Shown one piece after another: positions 44,126 to 54,111 of a stretch of 64,000 nucleotides of DNA; positions within the stretch are counted from its first letter, which is position 1, and every line of letters starts with the position of its first letter. A program made the translations under genes and the position numbers. The stretch comes from JAAYJK01 sp964501655 (GTDB taxonomy: Bacteria; Bacillota; Syntrophomonadia; Syntrophomonadales; Syntrophomonadaceae). The notes under the pieces were generated by a model that did no database searches, had not been told where the DNA came from, and saw only the letters and a program-made list of their open reading frames with translations. The stretch covers positions 1 to 64,000 of the forward strand of contig CAZCTN010000007.1 in the NCBI GenBank assembly GCA_964501655.1, given 5' to 3'.

Positions 44126-45007
44126 TTGAAGTCTGGATTTGTTAGCATAGTAGGTCGGCCGAATGTAGGCAAATCTACCTTGATAAATACTATAATCGGA
44201 GAAAAAATTGCCATTGTTTCGGAGAAACCTCAGACTACCAGGAACCGATTACAGGGCATTCATACCTGTGAGCAGGGTCAGATCATTTTTGTTGATACTC
44301 CGGGTATCCATAAGCCCAGGCACCTATTAGGAGAATACATGGTTAACGTATCTACCCGCAGCTTACATGAAGTTGATCTTATTTACTATATTACCGATGT
44401 TACCCGACCCTTTGGCGGGGGGGAGGAGTTCATTATCAGCCACCTGCAGCAATCGACCTCCCCGGTCTTTCTGATAGTAAATAAAATTGATTTAAGTGAC
44501 GGAGAAAGCATCGAGGAATTTATTCAGCCTTTTATCGCTCGAATGAATTTTGCTGAAGTAATGGCGGTTTCAGCGGCTGAGGGCACTAATCTGCCCGGCT
44601 TGCTGGAAAAAACCTTCACTTATCTGCCGGAGGGACCGCTGTATTATCCGGAAGAGGATATGACCGATCAACCGGTTTCTTTTATTGTTAGTGAATATAT
44701 TAGGGAGAAAGCCCTGATCCTTACCCGGGATGAAATACCCCATTCCCTGGCGGTGGATATCGAAGAATTTAAACAGCAGAACGGGGGCAAGATTTACTTG
44801 CGAGCCGTGATATATACCGAACGTGATTCCCAGAAAGGAATAGTCATCGGCAAGAATGGACAGATGCTTAAACAGATAGGTGAACATGCCCGGGCCGATA
44901 TCGAGGAATTTCTGGGTCAGTCGGTATACCTGGATTTATGGGTGAAAGTAAAGAAAAACTGGCGGGATAGTGAGAGCAATCTCAACAAGCTGGGTTATAG
45001 AATATGA
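44126..45007 (+). CDS. era: GTPase Era
   Basis: An essential GTPase binding the 16S rRNA 3' end during 30S assembly. The 293-aa product has G1 GRPNVGKS (residues 10-17), G3 DTPGIHKP, G4 NKID and a C-terminal KH domain with GIVIGKNGQMLKQIGEHAR. It starts at TTG 44126 with AGGAGGG upstream. It works in the same ribosome-maturation context as the upstream ybeY gene. Confidence 0.97.
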   Translation: MKSGFVSIVGRPNVGKSTLINTIIGEKIAIVSEKPQTTRNRLQGIHTCEQGQIIFVDTPGIHKPRHLLGEYMVNVSTRSLHEVDLIYYITDVTRPFGGGEEFIISHLQQSTSPVFLIVNKIDLSDGESIEEFIQPFIARMNFAEVMAVSAAEGTNLPGLLEKTFTYLPEGPLYYPEEDMTDQPVSFIVSEYIREKALILTRDEIPHSLAVDIEEFKQQNGGKIYLRAVIYTERDSQKGIVIGKNGQMLKQIGEHARADIEEFLGQSVYLDLWVKVKKNWRDSESNLNKLGYRI

Positions 45008-45042
45008 AGCAGGTAGTATGAGCCCTGACAGGAGTTGATATT

Positions 45043-45705
45043 ATGCTGGCGTCCTATCTGGACAGTACCAACCTAAAACCCGATTGCAGCCGGAAAGACA
45101 TAATAGGATTGTGTGAAAGAGCAGCCGAATTTGGAATGGCTGCTGTTTGTATTAATCCTGCTCGAGTGAGTTTGGCTACTCAGGTTTTGGACGGCAGTGA
45201 GGTGAGGCTGGCAGCGGTTATAGGATTTCCTCTGGGAGCCACCCCGGCCGGGAACAAGCTGCAGGAGGCGGGGCAGGCTTTGAAAGAAGGAGCCAATGAA
45301 CTGGATATGGTGATTAACCTGGGGGCGGTAAAAGACCGGGACTATAAATTGGTATCGGAAGAGATCAAACTGCTGTTGCAGATGAGAAAAGATCATGATT
45401 ACCAGCTCAAAGTGATAGTTGAAACTGCTCTGCTCTCCAGGGAGGAACTGCAGATGCTCACGGTTCTGGCAAGCGATTTAGGAGCTGATTACATTAAGAC
45501 TTCGACTGGATTTGCCGGCCGGGGGGCCACGATCGAAGATATTGAGGCAATTAATCTGGTGAAGAGCAACGAACTTAAGATAAAGGCCAGCGGGGGCATA
45601 AAGACGGTGGATTTTGCTCTGTGTCTTATTCAGGCCGGGGTGCACAGGATAGGCAGCAGCAGCGCGGAAGAACTGGTAAATGCTTACCGCCAGGGCGGCA
45701 AATAA
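45043..45705 (+). CDS. deoC: Deoxyribose-phosphate aldolase
   Basis: Cleaves 2-deoxyribose-5-phosphate to glyceraldehyde-3-phosphate and acetaldehyde. The 220-aa TIM-barrel has GFPLGATPAGNKLQEA, NELDMVINLGA (Asp 88) and the Schiff-base lysine K152 in YIKTSTGF, then KASGGIKT. It begins at ATG 45043 with AGGAG upstream. With cdd nearby, it gives a small nucleoside salvage set inside the era-recO cluster. Confidence 0.96.
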   Translation: MLASYLDSTNLKPDCSRKDIIGLCERAAEFGMAAVCINPARVSLATQVLDGSEVRLAAVIGFPLGATPAGNKLQEAGQALKEGANELDMVINLGAVKDRDYKLVSEEIKLLLQMRKDHDYQLKVIVETALLSREELQMLTVLASDLGADYIKTSTGFAGRGATIEDIEAINLVKSNELKIKASGGIKTVDFALCLIQAGVHRIGSSSAEELVNAYRQGGK

Positions 45706-45749
45706 TAGCGTGCCAGGTCTGAGCGGGGCAGGATTTAGGAAAGAGTGGA

Positions 45750-46502
45750 TTGGGTGTGTATTATCAGAGCCGGTCAATTATTTTAAAAACCATGGATTAT
45801 AAAGAAGCAGATAAAATAGTCAGTGTTTTTTCAGAGGGGGCAGGCAAAATAAGCGCCGTAGCCCGGGGTATCAAGAAGCCGAAAAGCAGTCTTAGAGCCT
45901 GTGTTCAGCCCTTCTGTCACTCACTATTGTATTATCGCCAGGGTAAAGATATGGACTTGATTACTCAGGGAAGATTGATAGACTTCTATGGTAATACCCG
46001 CGAGGATATTTCCGGGATGCTCCATGCAGTATATATAATGGAACTGCTGGACAAAGCTCTGATGGATAGAATGCCTTTGAAAAATTTGTATCAACATACT
46101 CTGCAGGTCTTGGACTTTATTGATCAATTTGGCATTAATCCCCTGGTGATCAGGCAGTATGAACTGCAGTTGCTGGTTTGTTTGGGTTACTCTCCGGGAT
46201 TAAATACCTGTGTCAGCTGCGGTAATCCCCAGGTGAGCGCTTTTGATCTGGCTCAGGGAGGAATAGTCTGCAGCGATTGCCTGAAAAACTCGGCCACTGT
46301 CCACAATATATCTGCTGAGACCCTGGCCATCTTGAGACTGTCGCTTCATGCAGGGCCGGTAACCCTCAGCCGGGTTAAAGCCTCCGCTTCGTCTCAGCAG
46401 CAGCTGGAAACCCTTCTGGAAGCATACCTGGAATATTACCTGGAGAGGAAGTTTAATGTAACCAGGACTATAAAGAGTTTGAAAGACAAAATGATGATAT
46501 GA
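45750..46502 (+). CDS. recO: DNA repair protein RecO
   Basis: RecO helps load RecA on SSB-coated single-stranded DNA. The 250-aa product has an N-terminal OB fold (SRSIILKTMDYKEADKIVSVFSEGAGKISAVARG) and a zinc site of four cysteines (C154, C157, C174, C177). It starts at TTG 45750 with AGGAAAGAG upstream; GTG 45756 is possible. era-recO-glyQS order is conserved in Firmicutes. Confidence 0.94.
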   Translation: MGVYYQSRSIILKTMDYKEADKIVSVFSEGAGKISAVARGIKKPKSSLRACVQPFCHSLLYYRQGKDMDLITQGRLIDFYGNTREDISGMLHAVYIMELLDKALMDRMPLKNLYQHTLQVLDFIDQFGINPLVIRQYELQLLVCLGYSPGLNTCVSCGNPQVSAFDLAQGGIVCSDCLKNSATVHNISAETLAILRLSLHAGPVTLSRVKASASSQQQLETLLEAYLEYYLERKFNVTRTIKSLKDKMMI

Positions 46503-46584
46503 CAGGTTGAGCCAGAAAGCGCTTAATTGACCTGAAGGGGTAATAAATACGAACCAAACGTCAATAATATTACCAGAGCAAGCA

Positions 46585-46613
46585 TTGACACGATGGAGAC
46601 CGGTTGATAAACT
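46585..46613 (+). promoter_or_regulatory. Promoter of the glyQS leader
   Basis: A perfect TTGACA (46585-46590) and TAAACT (46608-46613) lie 17 bp apart, just upstream of the T-box stem I. Confidence 0.65.
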
Positions 46614-46619
46614 TATTTA

Positions 46620-46855
46620 AGAATTTATATATCAGGTAATGAAGAAGAGTAGTAGGAAAGACCATTCTCTAACAGAGAGCCGGATGAGCTGGAAACCGGC
46701 AGAGATATCTTTCTGAAGGCGCTTTGGAGCTGTCAGGAGGAACGCCCTTTAAGGGTTAGTAAAACCTGAAACCAGACAAGGTGGGTGTTAGAGCCAACCA
46801 GGGTGGAACCGCGGGTAGTACCCGTCCCTGTATAGGGACGGGTCTTTATATTTAT
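46620..46855 (+). promoter_or_regulatory. Glycine T-box riboswitch leader of glyQS
   Basis: Stem I contains GAAGGCGCT with specifier GGC (Gly) at 46718-46720. The T-box GGGTGGAACCGCGGG lies at 46801-46815; its TGGA suits the UCCA end of tRNA-Gly, which has discriminator U. The terminator stem CCCGTCCC/GGGACGGG (46821-46842) is followed by a T-rich tract. Uncharged tRNA-Gly should allow read-through into glyQ. Confidence 0.94.
46821..46855 (+). terminator. T-box-controlled terminator before glyQ
   Basis: A perfect 8-bp stem CCCGTCCC/GGGACGGG with a TGTATA loop, followed by TCTTTATATTTATTT. Confidence 0.88.
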
Positions 46856-46870
46856 TTGAGGAGGTAATTT

Positions 46871-47782
46871 ATGAACTTTCAAGAGATAATTCTGCGTCTG
46901 GAGAGCTTTTGGGGAAAACAAGGGTGCATAATTCAACAGCCCTATGACCTGGAAAAAGGAGCCGGCACCATGAATCCGGCCACCTTTCTGCGCTCGCTGG
47001 GACCCGAGCCATGGAAGGTAGCCTATGTTGAACCTTCTCGACGGCCTACCGATGGAAGATATGGAGAGAACCCCAACCGCTTGCAGCATTATTATCAGTA
47101 CCAGGTGATACTGAAGCCGTCGCCGGATAATGTTATTGATCTGTATCTGGATAGCCTGCGGGATCTGGGTATAGATCCGGACAAACATGATATCCGGCTG
47201 GTTGAAGACAACTGGGAGTCACCTACTCTGGGTGCATGGGGCCTGGGATGGGAGATATGGCTGGACGGGATGGAGATAACCCAGTTTACTTACTTCCAGC
47301 AATGCGGAGGATTTGACTGTGTGCCCGTTTGTGCAGAAATCACCTATGGCCTGGAAAGAATCGCTATGTATATCCAGAACCGGGAGAGTGTATACGATAT
47401 CGAGTGGGTGGAAGGAGTAAGCTATGCTGATGTCCATCATCAGGGTGAGGTTGAACACTCTCATTACAACTTCGAGATAGCAGATACAGCTGCCCTTACT
47501 ACCATGTTCAATCTATGTGAAAAAGAGGCTTTGCGAGTCGCCGGCCATCAATTGGTTCTGCCTGCTTATGACTATGTCTTGAAGTGTTCCCACCTCTTCA
47601 ACCTGTTAGATGCCCGGGGAGCCATAAGCGTTACTGAGAGGACCGGATATATAGCCCGGGTAAGAAATCTGGCCAGAATGGTAGCCGGCCGGTATCTGGA
47701 ACAACGAAAGTTGCTGGGTTATCCACTGCTGAAAGATGAAGAACTTCGCCAGGAGTTCCTGGCTGAACAGGAGGTGCAGTAA
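46871..47782 (+). CDS. glyQ: Glycyl-tRNA synthetase alpha subunit
   Basis: The catalytic-core subunit of the tetrameric alpha2beta2 GlyRS. The 303-aa product opens with MNFQEIILRLESFWGKQGCIIQQPYD, has GAGTMNPATFLRSLGPEPWKVAYVEPSRRPTDGRYGENPNR (class II motif region) and FTYFQQCGG. GAGGAGGT precedes ATG 46871. Its stop overlaps the glyS start by one base, giving coupled translation. Confidence 0.97.
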   Translation: MNFQEIILRLESFWGKQGCIIQQPYDLEKGAGTMNPATFLRSLGPEPWKVAYVEPSRRPTDGRYGENPNRLQHYYQYQVILKPSPDNVIDLYLDSLRDLGIDPDKHDIRLVEDNWESPTLGAWGLGWEIWLDGMEITQFTYFQQCGGFDCVPVCAEITYGLERIAMYIQNRESVYDIEWVEGVSYADVHHQGEVEHSHYNFEIADTAALTTMFNLCEKEALRVAGHQLVLPAYDYVLKCSHLFNLLDARGAISVTERTGYIARVRNLARMVAGRYLEQRKLLGYPLLKDEELRQEFLAEQEVQ

Positions 47783-49851
47783 TGGCTAGAGATTTGTTAT
47801 TTGAACTGGGAGTTGAGGAATTGCCCTCGGCCTATATGTCCAAAGCCTTGACTGATCTGGAGGATTTGGCCAGGAAAAAATTCGCCGAAGCTCGTCTGCA
47901 CTACAGTGAACTGAAGGTATACGGGACTCCCCGCCGCCTTACATTGCACCTTGTCTCGCTGCAGGAGACTCAACAGGCAGCGGTAATAGAAACCCGTGGC
48001 CCGAAAAAAGCCATTGCTTATGATCAGGCGGGTCAGCCAAGCCCGGCCGGCCAGGGTTTCGCCCGTAGTCAGGGAGTTAGGGCTGAAGATCTGCTGGTTA
48101 AGGAGATGGATGGAGTCGAATATGTTTTCGCGGTGAAAGAAGAACTGAGCCGTCCTGCCATAGAAATACTGTCAGAACTGATCAAAGATCTGGTATATTC
48201 CATGGTCTTTCCCAAGTCCATGCGCTGGGCTTACTACCAGACTCGATTTGCCCGCCCCATCAGATGGATTTTACTGCTTTTCGGGGAACAGCTGATCAAT
48301 ATGCAGATTGAGAACGTTAAGTCAGACCGGTTTACCCAGGGGCACAGATTCCTGAGCTCAGGAGCCCTGGAAGTAAAAAACCCGGAAGAGTATTTCCGGG
48401 TTTTGCGAGACAACTACGTCATTCTGGATCAGGAAGAGAGAAGAGCTTTGATTTGGGAACAAGTTCAGGAGATAGCTCAAGCCCAGGGAGCCAGACCTAT
48501 GGAAAATCCTGATCTATTGGAGGAGATAAATTACCTGCTGGAATATCCCCGGGCATTTTTCGGTCAATTTTCCGGGTCCTATCTGGAAGTGCCGCCCGAG
48601 GTATTGACTACTTCCATGATAGAGCACCAGCGTTACTTCCCGCTTTATGATGCAAAAGGCCAATTGATTGCTGGTTTTATTGGGGTTAGAAACGGTACCG
48701 ATTACTGTCTGGACATAGTTCGAGCTGGGAATGAGAGGGTAATTAAGGCCCGGTTGGAAGATGCCCTGTTCTTCTGGAGAGAAGATACTAAAGAGCCGCT
48801 GCAGGAAATGGTACCCGGTCTGGACAGCGTATTATTCCATGAACGCCTGGGCAGTATCATGGACAAGGTAGATCGTGTAAGTGCTTTAGCTGGTTATATC
48901 GGCCAGGAAAGCTCCATGAGCAGTCAGAGTCTTTTGATGCGGGCAGCTTACCTGTGCAAAGCAGATTTGCTGAGCAGCATGGTATATGAATTCCCTGAAC
49001 TGCAGGGTATAATGGGAAGATACTATGCCCTGAAGAGCGGCGAAGCAGAGGAAGTAAGCCAGGCCATATTTGAGCACTATTTGCCGCGTTTTGCAGGTGA
49101 TATTTTGCCGGCAACAGCTACTGGCTTGGTGCTGAGCCTTAGCGAGAAAATTGATAACCTGGTGGGGTGTTTCGCCATCGGCATTAAGCCCAGTGGTTCC
49201 CAGGATCCTTACGCTCTGCGGCGACAAGCTTTGGGTATAGTTAATATCATTATCAATAAACAACTCCACCTTAATCTAAAAGAGGTGTTAGGCAAATCCT
49301 ATGCCGGATTCAGCCGTATAGAGCCGGAGCAGGATCTGGCCTCTACGGTTAAGGAGGTATACGATTTTATTTTGCAGAGATTGAGAGGAGTACTGCTGGA
49401 AAAAGGCCTGGCATATGATGTTATTGATGCGGTGCTGTCTTCGGGGGAATACGATATAAGCGATATTTACCGTCGCGGGGTTTCCTTGCAACAATTTAAA
49501 GCGGCAGCTGAATTTGACGATTTGATGGTAGTTTTCAATCGTTCCTATAACCTTTCCAAGAAATGGAATTCTTCAGAGGTTCAGCCCGAGCATCTGATCG
49601 ATCCCAGTGAACTAAGCCTGTTTGCCAAGGTGCAAGAGTTACAGGCTCAGTTGCCCGCCGACATTAAAGCAGGTAAATATGACCTGGCCATGAGAACCAT
49701 AGCTTCGTTGCGGATTAAGATAGATTCTTTTTTTGAGGCGGTCATGGTCATGGCAGAAGAGGAAAGATTAAGAAGCAACCGTCTGAGTCTGTTGCGGTCA
49801 ATATCTGATTCATGCAGACTCATAGCAGATTTCAGCAAAATTGTACTATAA
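47782..49851 (+). CDS. glyS: Glycyl-tRNA synthetase beta subunit
   Basis: The 689-aa beta subunit, which binds tRNA and is needed for aminoacylation. It has the N-terminal LLFELGVEELPSAYM signature, GPKKAIAYDQAGQPSPAGQGFARSQ, and MRWAYYQTRFARPIRWILLL, followed by a central HD-like region and a C-terminal anticodon-binding domain. The length is typical. No strong terminator follows; the 120-bp gap to the next gene is very AT-rich. Confidence 0.97.
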   Translation: MARDLLFELGVEELPSAYMSKALTDLEDLARKKFAEARLHYSELKVYGTPRRLTLHLVSLQETQQAAVIETRGPKKAIAYDQAGQPSPAGQGFARSQGVRAEDLLVKEMDGVEYVFAVKEELSRPAIEILSELIKDLVYSMVFPKSMRWAYYQTRFARPIRWILLLFGEQLINMQIENVKSDRFTQGHRFLSSGALEVKNPEEYFRVLRDNYVILDQEERRALIWEQVQEIAQAQGARPMENPDLLEEINYLLEYPRAFFGQFSGSYLEVPPEVLTTSMIEHQRYFPLYDAKGQLIAGFIGVRNGTDYCLDIVRAGNERVIKARLEDALFFWREDTKEPLQEMVPGLDSVLFHERLGSIMDKVDRVSALAGYIGQESSMSSQSLLMRAAYLCKADLLSSMVYEFPELQGIMGRYYALKSGEAEEVSQAIFEHYLPRFAGDILPATATGLVLSLSEKIDNLVGCFAIGIKPSGSQDPYALRRQALGIVNIIINKQLHLNLKEVLGKSYAGFSRIEPEQDLASTVKEVYDFILQRLRGVLLEKGLAYDVIDAVLSSGEYDISDIYRRGVSLQQFKAAAEFDDLMVVFNRSYNLSKKWNSSEVQPEHLIDPSELSLFAKVQELQAQLPADIKAGKYDLAMRTIASLRIKIDSFFEAVMVMAEEERLRSNRLSLLRSISDSCRLIADFSKIVL

Positions 49852-49975
49852 ATGATTACTTTTTTTAAAATATAGACAGGATTTTTTCATTTAATATAGT
49901 ATATATTATTAGTTAGCATATATAATTGAGCTGAAAGTTCATAAAAAGTATAGCATAATTGGATGGTGTATTTTG

Positions 49976-50626
49976 ATGGAACTAAACGAAAGACAAGAAA
50001 GAATCCTGGAAATAGTGAAAGAATTGGGGCCCATAACCGGTGAGAAGATTGCCGATTTGCTTTGTGTCACCAGGGCGGCTTTGAGGCCTGATCTGGCTGT
50101 GCTTACCATGTCAGGTTTTCTTGAAGCCAAGCCACGGGTGGGATATACTTTTAAGAATGAAGCGGTGGATAATGAAATCAAAAGAGTGCTGCACCAGTAC
50201 CGGGTGGGAGATGTTCAATCCATGCCCGTAGTGCTTAAGGAGAGCTGCAGTATTTATGATGCCATCGTAACCCTGTTTGTAGAGGATACCGGAACCATCT
50301 TTATTATTGACGATAATAATTATTTGACCGGGGTGGTATCCAGGAAAGATTTCCTTAAGACTACCCTGGGTCAGGCAGATATTCATAAGATGCCGGTTAG
50401 TGTGATTATGACTCGTATGCCCAATGTCATTACCACCACTATGGATGAAACGGTAGTTGAAGCAGTTAAAAAAATTGTAGAACAGGAAATCGACAGCCTG
50501 CCGGTAGTAAAATTCCACTTAGGTGCAGATGGAGAGGAGAGGCCGGAGGTAATTGGTAAGATTACCAAAACTAATATAGCCCGGTTATTTTTGGACCTGG
50601 CTACTAGATGTAAAGAAGGGGGTTAA
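49976..50626 (+). CDS. ccpN: CcpN-like HTH-CBS transcriptional regulator
   Basis: A 216-aa regulator with an N-terminal winged helix-turn-helix (NERQERILEIVKELGPITGEKIADLLCVTRAALRPDLAVLTMSGFL) and two CBS domains (about residues 75-205) likely sensing adenine nucleotides. CcpN in Bacillus represses gluconeogenic genes. Here it stands directly before yqfL and ppdK, so control of pyruvate-PEP interconversion is a sound inference. ATG 49976 follows GGATGGTG. The gap to yqfL is 5 bp. Confidence 0.88.
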   Translation: MELNERQERILEIVKELGPITGEKIADLLCVTRAALRPDLAVLTMSGFLEAKPRVGYTFKNEAVDNEIKRVLHQYRVGDVQSMPVVLKESCSIYDAIVTLFVEDTGTIFIIDDNNYLTGVVSRKDFLKTTLGQADIHKMPVSVIMTRMPNVITTTMDETVVEAVKKIVEQEIDSLPVVKFHLGADGEERPEVIGKITKTNIARLFLDLATRCKEGG

Positions 50627-50631
50627 TATTA

Positions 50632-51450
50632 GTGAAGCATCTGCCTGGAGTCTTTATTGTTTCTGATTCCATCGGCGAAACGGCTGAAATGGTAGTGAGG
50701 GCTGCCGCCAGCCAGTTTAATTCCGGGGAAATGGAGATTAGGCAGGTTCCCAACATATCTGACATTGAAACCATCGACGAGGTAATCCACCAGGCTGCAG
50801 CCAATAAATTCCTGGTGGCATATACCCTGGTTATAGACGACCTGGCTATGCACCTCAGGACAGAAGCAGATAAATACGGGGTGGTATGTGTTGATATTCT
50901 GGGGCCGCTGATTGCAGCCTTTAACAATGTCAGTCATATTGAACCCAGAAGGGAACCGGGTCTGCTGAGAAAAATAGATGAAATGTATTACCGGCGAATT
51001 GAGGCGGTAGAATTTGCCGTGCGCTATGATGACGGCAAAGATCCTCGGGGAATAGAAATGGCGGATATTGTGTTAATTGGAGTTTCCAGAACTTCCAAGA
51101 CGCCGCTTTCCATGTACCTGGCTCATAAGAGAATTAAAGTAGCCAACGTTCCCCTGGTTCCTGAAGTACAGCCCCCGGAGGAATTGTTTACCGCCCAAAG
51201 GGGGAAAGTGATTGGTCTTACTATTAATCTGGAGCAGCTTAACCAGATTAGGACAGAAAGACTAAAAACCCTGGGTCTCAAAGGCCAGGCCAATTACGCC
51301 AATCCGGATAGAATTTTAGAGGAACTGGAATATGCTCAGAAAATAATGAAAAGGCTGGGGTGTCCGGTTATCGAAGTAACCAATCGGGCAGTAGAAGAAA
51401 CTGCTAGTAAGATCCTGGAAATATACTATAGGAGGTTAAGTAATGTCTGA
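50632..51450 (+). CDS. yqfL: Pyruvate, phosphate dikinase regulatory kinase/phosphorylase (DUF299)
   Basis: A bifunctional enzyme that inactivates PPDK by ADP-dependent phosphorylation and reactivates it by Pi-dependent dephosphorylation. The 272-aa product has the N-terminal VFIVSDSIGETAEMVVRAA and the P-loop-like GVSRTSKTPLSMYLAHKRIKVANVPLVPE, both diagnostic. It starts at GTG 50632 with GAAGGGGG upstream. Its last 8 bp overlap ppdK, so regulator and target are translationally coupled. Confidence 0.94.
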   Translation: MKHLPGVFIVSDSIGETAEMVVRAAASQFNSGEMEIRQVPNISDIETIDEVIHQAAANKFLVAYTLVIDDLAMHLRTEADKYGVVCVDILGPLIAAFNNVSHIEPRREPGLLRKIDEMYYRRIEAVEFAVRYDDGKDPRGIEMADIVLIGVSRTSKTPLSMYLAHKRIKVANVPLVPEVQPPEELFTAQRGKVIGLTINLEQLNQIRTERLKTLGLKGQANYANPDRILEELEYAQKIMKRLGCPVIEVTNRAVEETASKILEIYYRRLSNV

Positions 51451-54088
51451 TAGTAAGTATATATACTTATTTGAAGAAGGCGATGCCGAGATGCGCTCTC
51501 TGCTGGGGGGGAAGGGAGCCAATCTGGCTGAGATGACACGTATAGGACTGCCGGTACCTCCGGGTTTTACCATAAGCAGCGAGGCCTGTAACGTATACCT
51601 GGCTGCAGACCGAAATTTTCCTGACGGGATGCTGGATCAGGTTTATGCAGCACTGTCTCAGCTGGAGATCAAGACGGGCAAGAAGTTTGGTGACAAAAAC
51701 AATCCCTTGCTGGTATCGGTCAGATCCGGTGCGGCGGTGTCAATGCCAGGGATGATGGATACCGTCTTAAACCTGGGCCTTAACGATGATTCAGTGCAGG
51801 GATTGTCTGATCTCACCGGAGATGAAAGATTTGCTTATGATTGCTACAGACGTTTTATTCAGATGTTCAGTAATGTAGTGCTGGATATTGATCATACCAA
51901 GTTTGATGATATTGTAGAGAGATACAAGAGCAGATTAAGACTGATATTTGACTATGAGATACCAGCCTCCGAGATGAAAGGAATAATAAAGGAATACAAG
52001 GCTCTGGTTGAGAAAGAGAAGGGATTCGGTTTTCCGCAGGATGTGCGGGAACAGATGATAATGGCGGTAAAGGCTGTTTTCAATTCCTGGAACAATCAGC
52101 GAGCCATAGTATATCGGCGTATCAATAAAATTGATGATAATCTGGGAACGGCCGTTAACATACAGTGTATGGCCTTTGGCAACATGGGACAGGACTGCGG
52201 AACCGGGGTAGCCTTTACCCGCAACCCATCCACAGGCGCGAAAGAACTCTACGGAGAGTTCCTGGTCAATGCCCAGGGAGAAGATGTAGTGGCTGGAATT
52301 CGGACCCCAACTCCCATCAGTAAACTTCAGGAAGAATTACCCGAAGTATATCAGCAGTTTTTGGATACCTGCACCAAACTGGAGAACCATTACCGTGACC
52401 TGCAGGACATTGAATTCACAGTGGAAAAAAGCAAATTATACATGCTGCAGACCCGTAACGGCAAAAGAACTGCCCGGGCTGCGGTAAAGACCGCCGTGGA
52501 TATGGTGGAAGAGGGTATTATTAGTATTGAGGAAGCTATTATGCGGGTTGATGCCGAGCAGCTCAACCAGCTGCTGCATCGTCAGATTGACAGCAGTTTC
52601 ATGGCAGAACCCATAGCGGTAGGACTTCCTGCTTCCCCCGGGGCCGCCTGCGGCAAAGTGGTTTTCGATGCAGATACCGCAGAAAAGCAGGGATCATCTG
52701 GAGAAAAGGTAGTTCTGGTTAGAAGTGAGACCACCCCGGATGATATACATGGCATTGTTTATGCCGAGGGTATACTCACCTCCAGGGGAGGGATGACTTC
52801 CCATGCGGCGGTAGTAGCCCGGGGTATGGGCAAGCCTTGCGTTTGCGGCTGTGAGAGTATCAAAATAGATACGGATGAAAAATGTTTTCGGGTTGGGAAT
52901 AGTATTATTCATGAAGGAGAAATAATAACCGTAGATGGAGCTACGGGCGGAGTCATGATCGGAGAAATACCCATGATTGAACCTACCCTGTCCGATGAAT
53001 TTGAGAAACTTCTGCAATGGGCCAACGATATAAAGAGGCTACAGGTAAGAGCCAACGCCGATACCCCTGAAGACGCAGCCAGAGCCAGGAGCTTTGGAGC
53101 TGAAGGAATTGGACTGTGCAGAACCGAACACATGTTTATGGCTCAGGAACGACTGCCGGCGGTGCAGGAGATGATTATGGCCGAAAATCAGGAAGATCGG
53201 GAAACAGCCCTCAGTAAGCTTCTGCCATTTCAACGGGAAGATTTTTATGGGATATTGAAGGCTATGTCCCCTTATCCGGTAACTATTCGCCTTCTGGATC
53301 CACCCCTGCATGAGTTTTTGCCGGATCGGGAATCTCTGCTGCTGGAAATAGCTGAACTTAAATTTAACCAAGCCAGCCCGGGCCAAGTATTTAAAAAGGA
53401 AGAACTGCTGAAAAAAATACATAATTTATCCGAAGCCAATCCTATGCTGGGACACCGCGGATGTCGGCTGGGTTTGACTTATCCGGAAATATACCGTATG
53501 CAGGTGCGGGCTATCTTTGAAGCTCTCAGCCGTTTACAGAAGGAAGGAGTTCAGACCTTTGCCGAGATAGAAATTCCCCTGGTAATAGATCTGGCGGAAT
53601 TCACTATCCTAAAAAATGAGATCAGCGAAGTATATGTCAAGGTCAAGGGGGAGACCGGCCAGGAAATCGAATATGCCCTGGGAACTATGCTGGAACTTCC
53701 CCGGGCCTGTATAGTGGCTGATGAACTGGCAGGTGAGGCAGAATTCTTTTCTTTTGGCACCAATGATTTGACTCAGACTACCCTGGGATTTAGCCGGGAT
53801 GATGCTGAAGGGAAATTCATTCCCACCTACCTGGAAAGAAAAATAATGAAAGATAATCCTTTCGCGGTACTGGACCGCAAAGGAGTGGGCAGCCTGATGA
53901 AAATGGCTATTGAGAGAGCCAACTCCACCCATCCGGGTATCCTGATGGGTATATGCGGCGAACACGGGGGAGAACCCAGTTCAATAGAGTTCTGCCATCA
54001 GATAGGACTGCATTATGTCAGCTGTTCCCCTTATCGGATTCCAATCGCCAGATTGGCAGCGGCCCAAGCGGCACTTAAGAGAGATTAG
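51443..54088 (+). CDS. ppdK: Pyruvate, phosphate dikinase
   Basis: Interconverts pyruvate + ATP + Pi and PEP + AMP + PPi. The 881-aa protein has an N-terminal ATP-grasp domain (LLGGKGANLAEMTRIGLPVPPGFTI), the swivelling phosphohistidine domain with SRGGMTSHAAVVARGMGKPCV (catalytic His near 453; the adjoining Thr is the regulatory target) and a C-terminal TIM barrel with GLCRTEHMF and SFGTNDLTQTTLGFSRDD. It is full length. A long terminator follows. Confidence 0.97.
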   Translation: MSDSKYIYLFEEGDAEMRSLLGGKGANLAEMTRIGLPVPPGFTISSEACNVYLAADRNFPDGMLDQVYAALSQLEIKTGKKFGDKNNPLLVSVRSGAAVSMPGMMDTVLNLGLNDDSVQGLSDLTGDERFAYDCYRRFIQMFSNVVLDIDHTKFDDIVERYKSRLRLIFDYEIPASEMKGIIKEYKALVEKEKGFGFPQDVREQMIMAVKAVFNSWNNQRAIVYRRINKIDDNLGTAVNIQCMAFGNMGQDCGTGVAFTRNPSTGAKELYGEFLVNAQGEDVVAGIRTPTPISKLQEELPEVYQQFLDTCTKLENHYRDLQDIEFTVEKSKLYMLQTRNGKRTARAAVKTAVDMVEEGIISIEEAIMRVDAEQLNQLLHRQIDSSFMAEPIAVGLPASPGAACGKVVFDADTAEKQGSSGEKVVLVRSETTPDDIHGIVYAEGILTSRGGMTSHAAVVARGMGKPCVCGCESIKIDTDEKCFRVGNSIIHEGEIITVDGATGGVMIGEIPMIEPTLSDEFEKLLQWANDIKRLQVRANADTPEDAARARSFGAEGIGLCRTEHMFMAQERLPAVQEMIMAENQEDRETALSKLLPFQREDFYGILKAMSPYPVTIRLLDPPLHEFLPDRESLLLEIAELKFNQASPGQVFKKEELLKKIHNLSEANPMLGHRGCRLGLTYPEIYRMQVRAIFEALSRLQKEGVQTFAEIEIPLVIDLAEFTILKNEISEVYVKVKGETGQEIEYALGTMLELPRACIVADELAGEAEFFSFGTNDLTQTTLGFSRDDAEGKFIPTYLERKIMKDNPFAVLDRKGVGSLMKMAIERANSTHPGILMGICGEHGGEPSSIEFCHQIGLHYVSCSPYRIPIARLAAAQAALKRD

Positions 54089-54111
54089 GCAACAACAAAA
54101 TACTCCATCCC

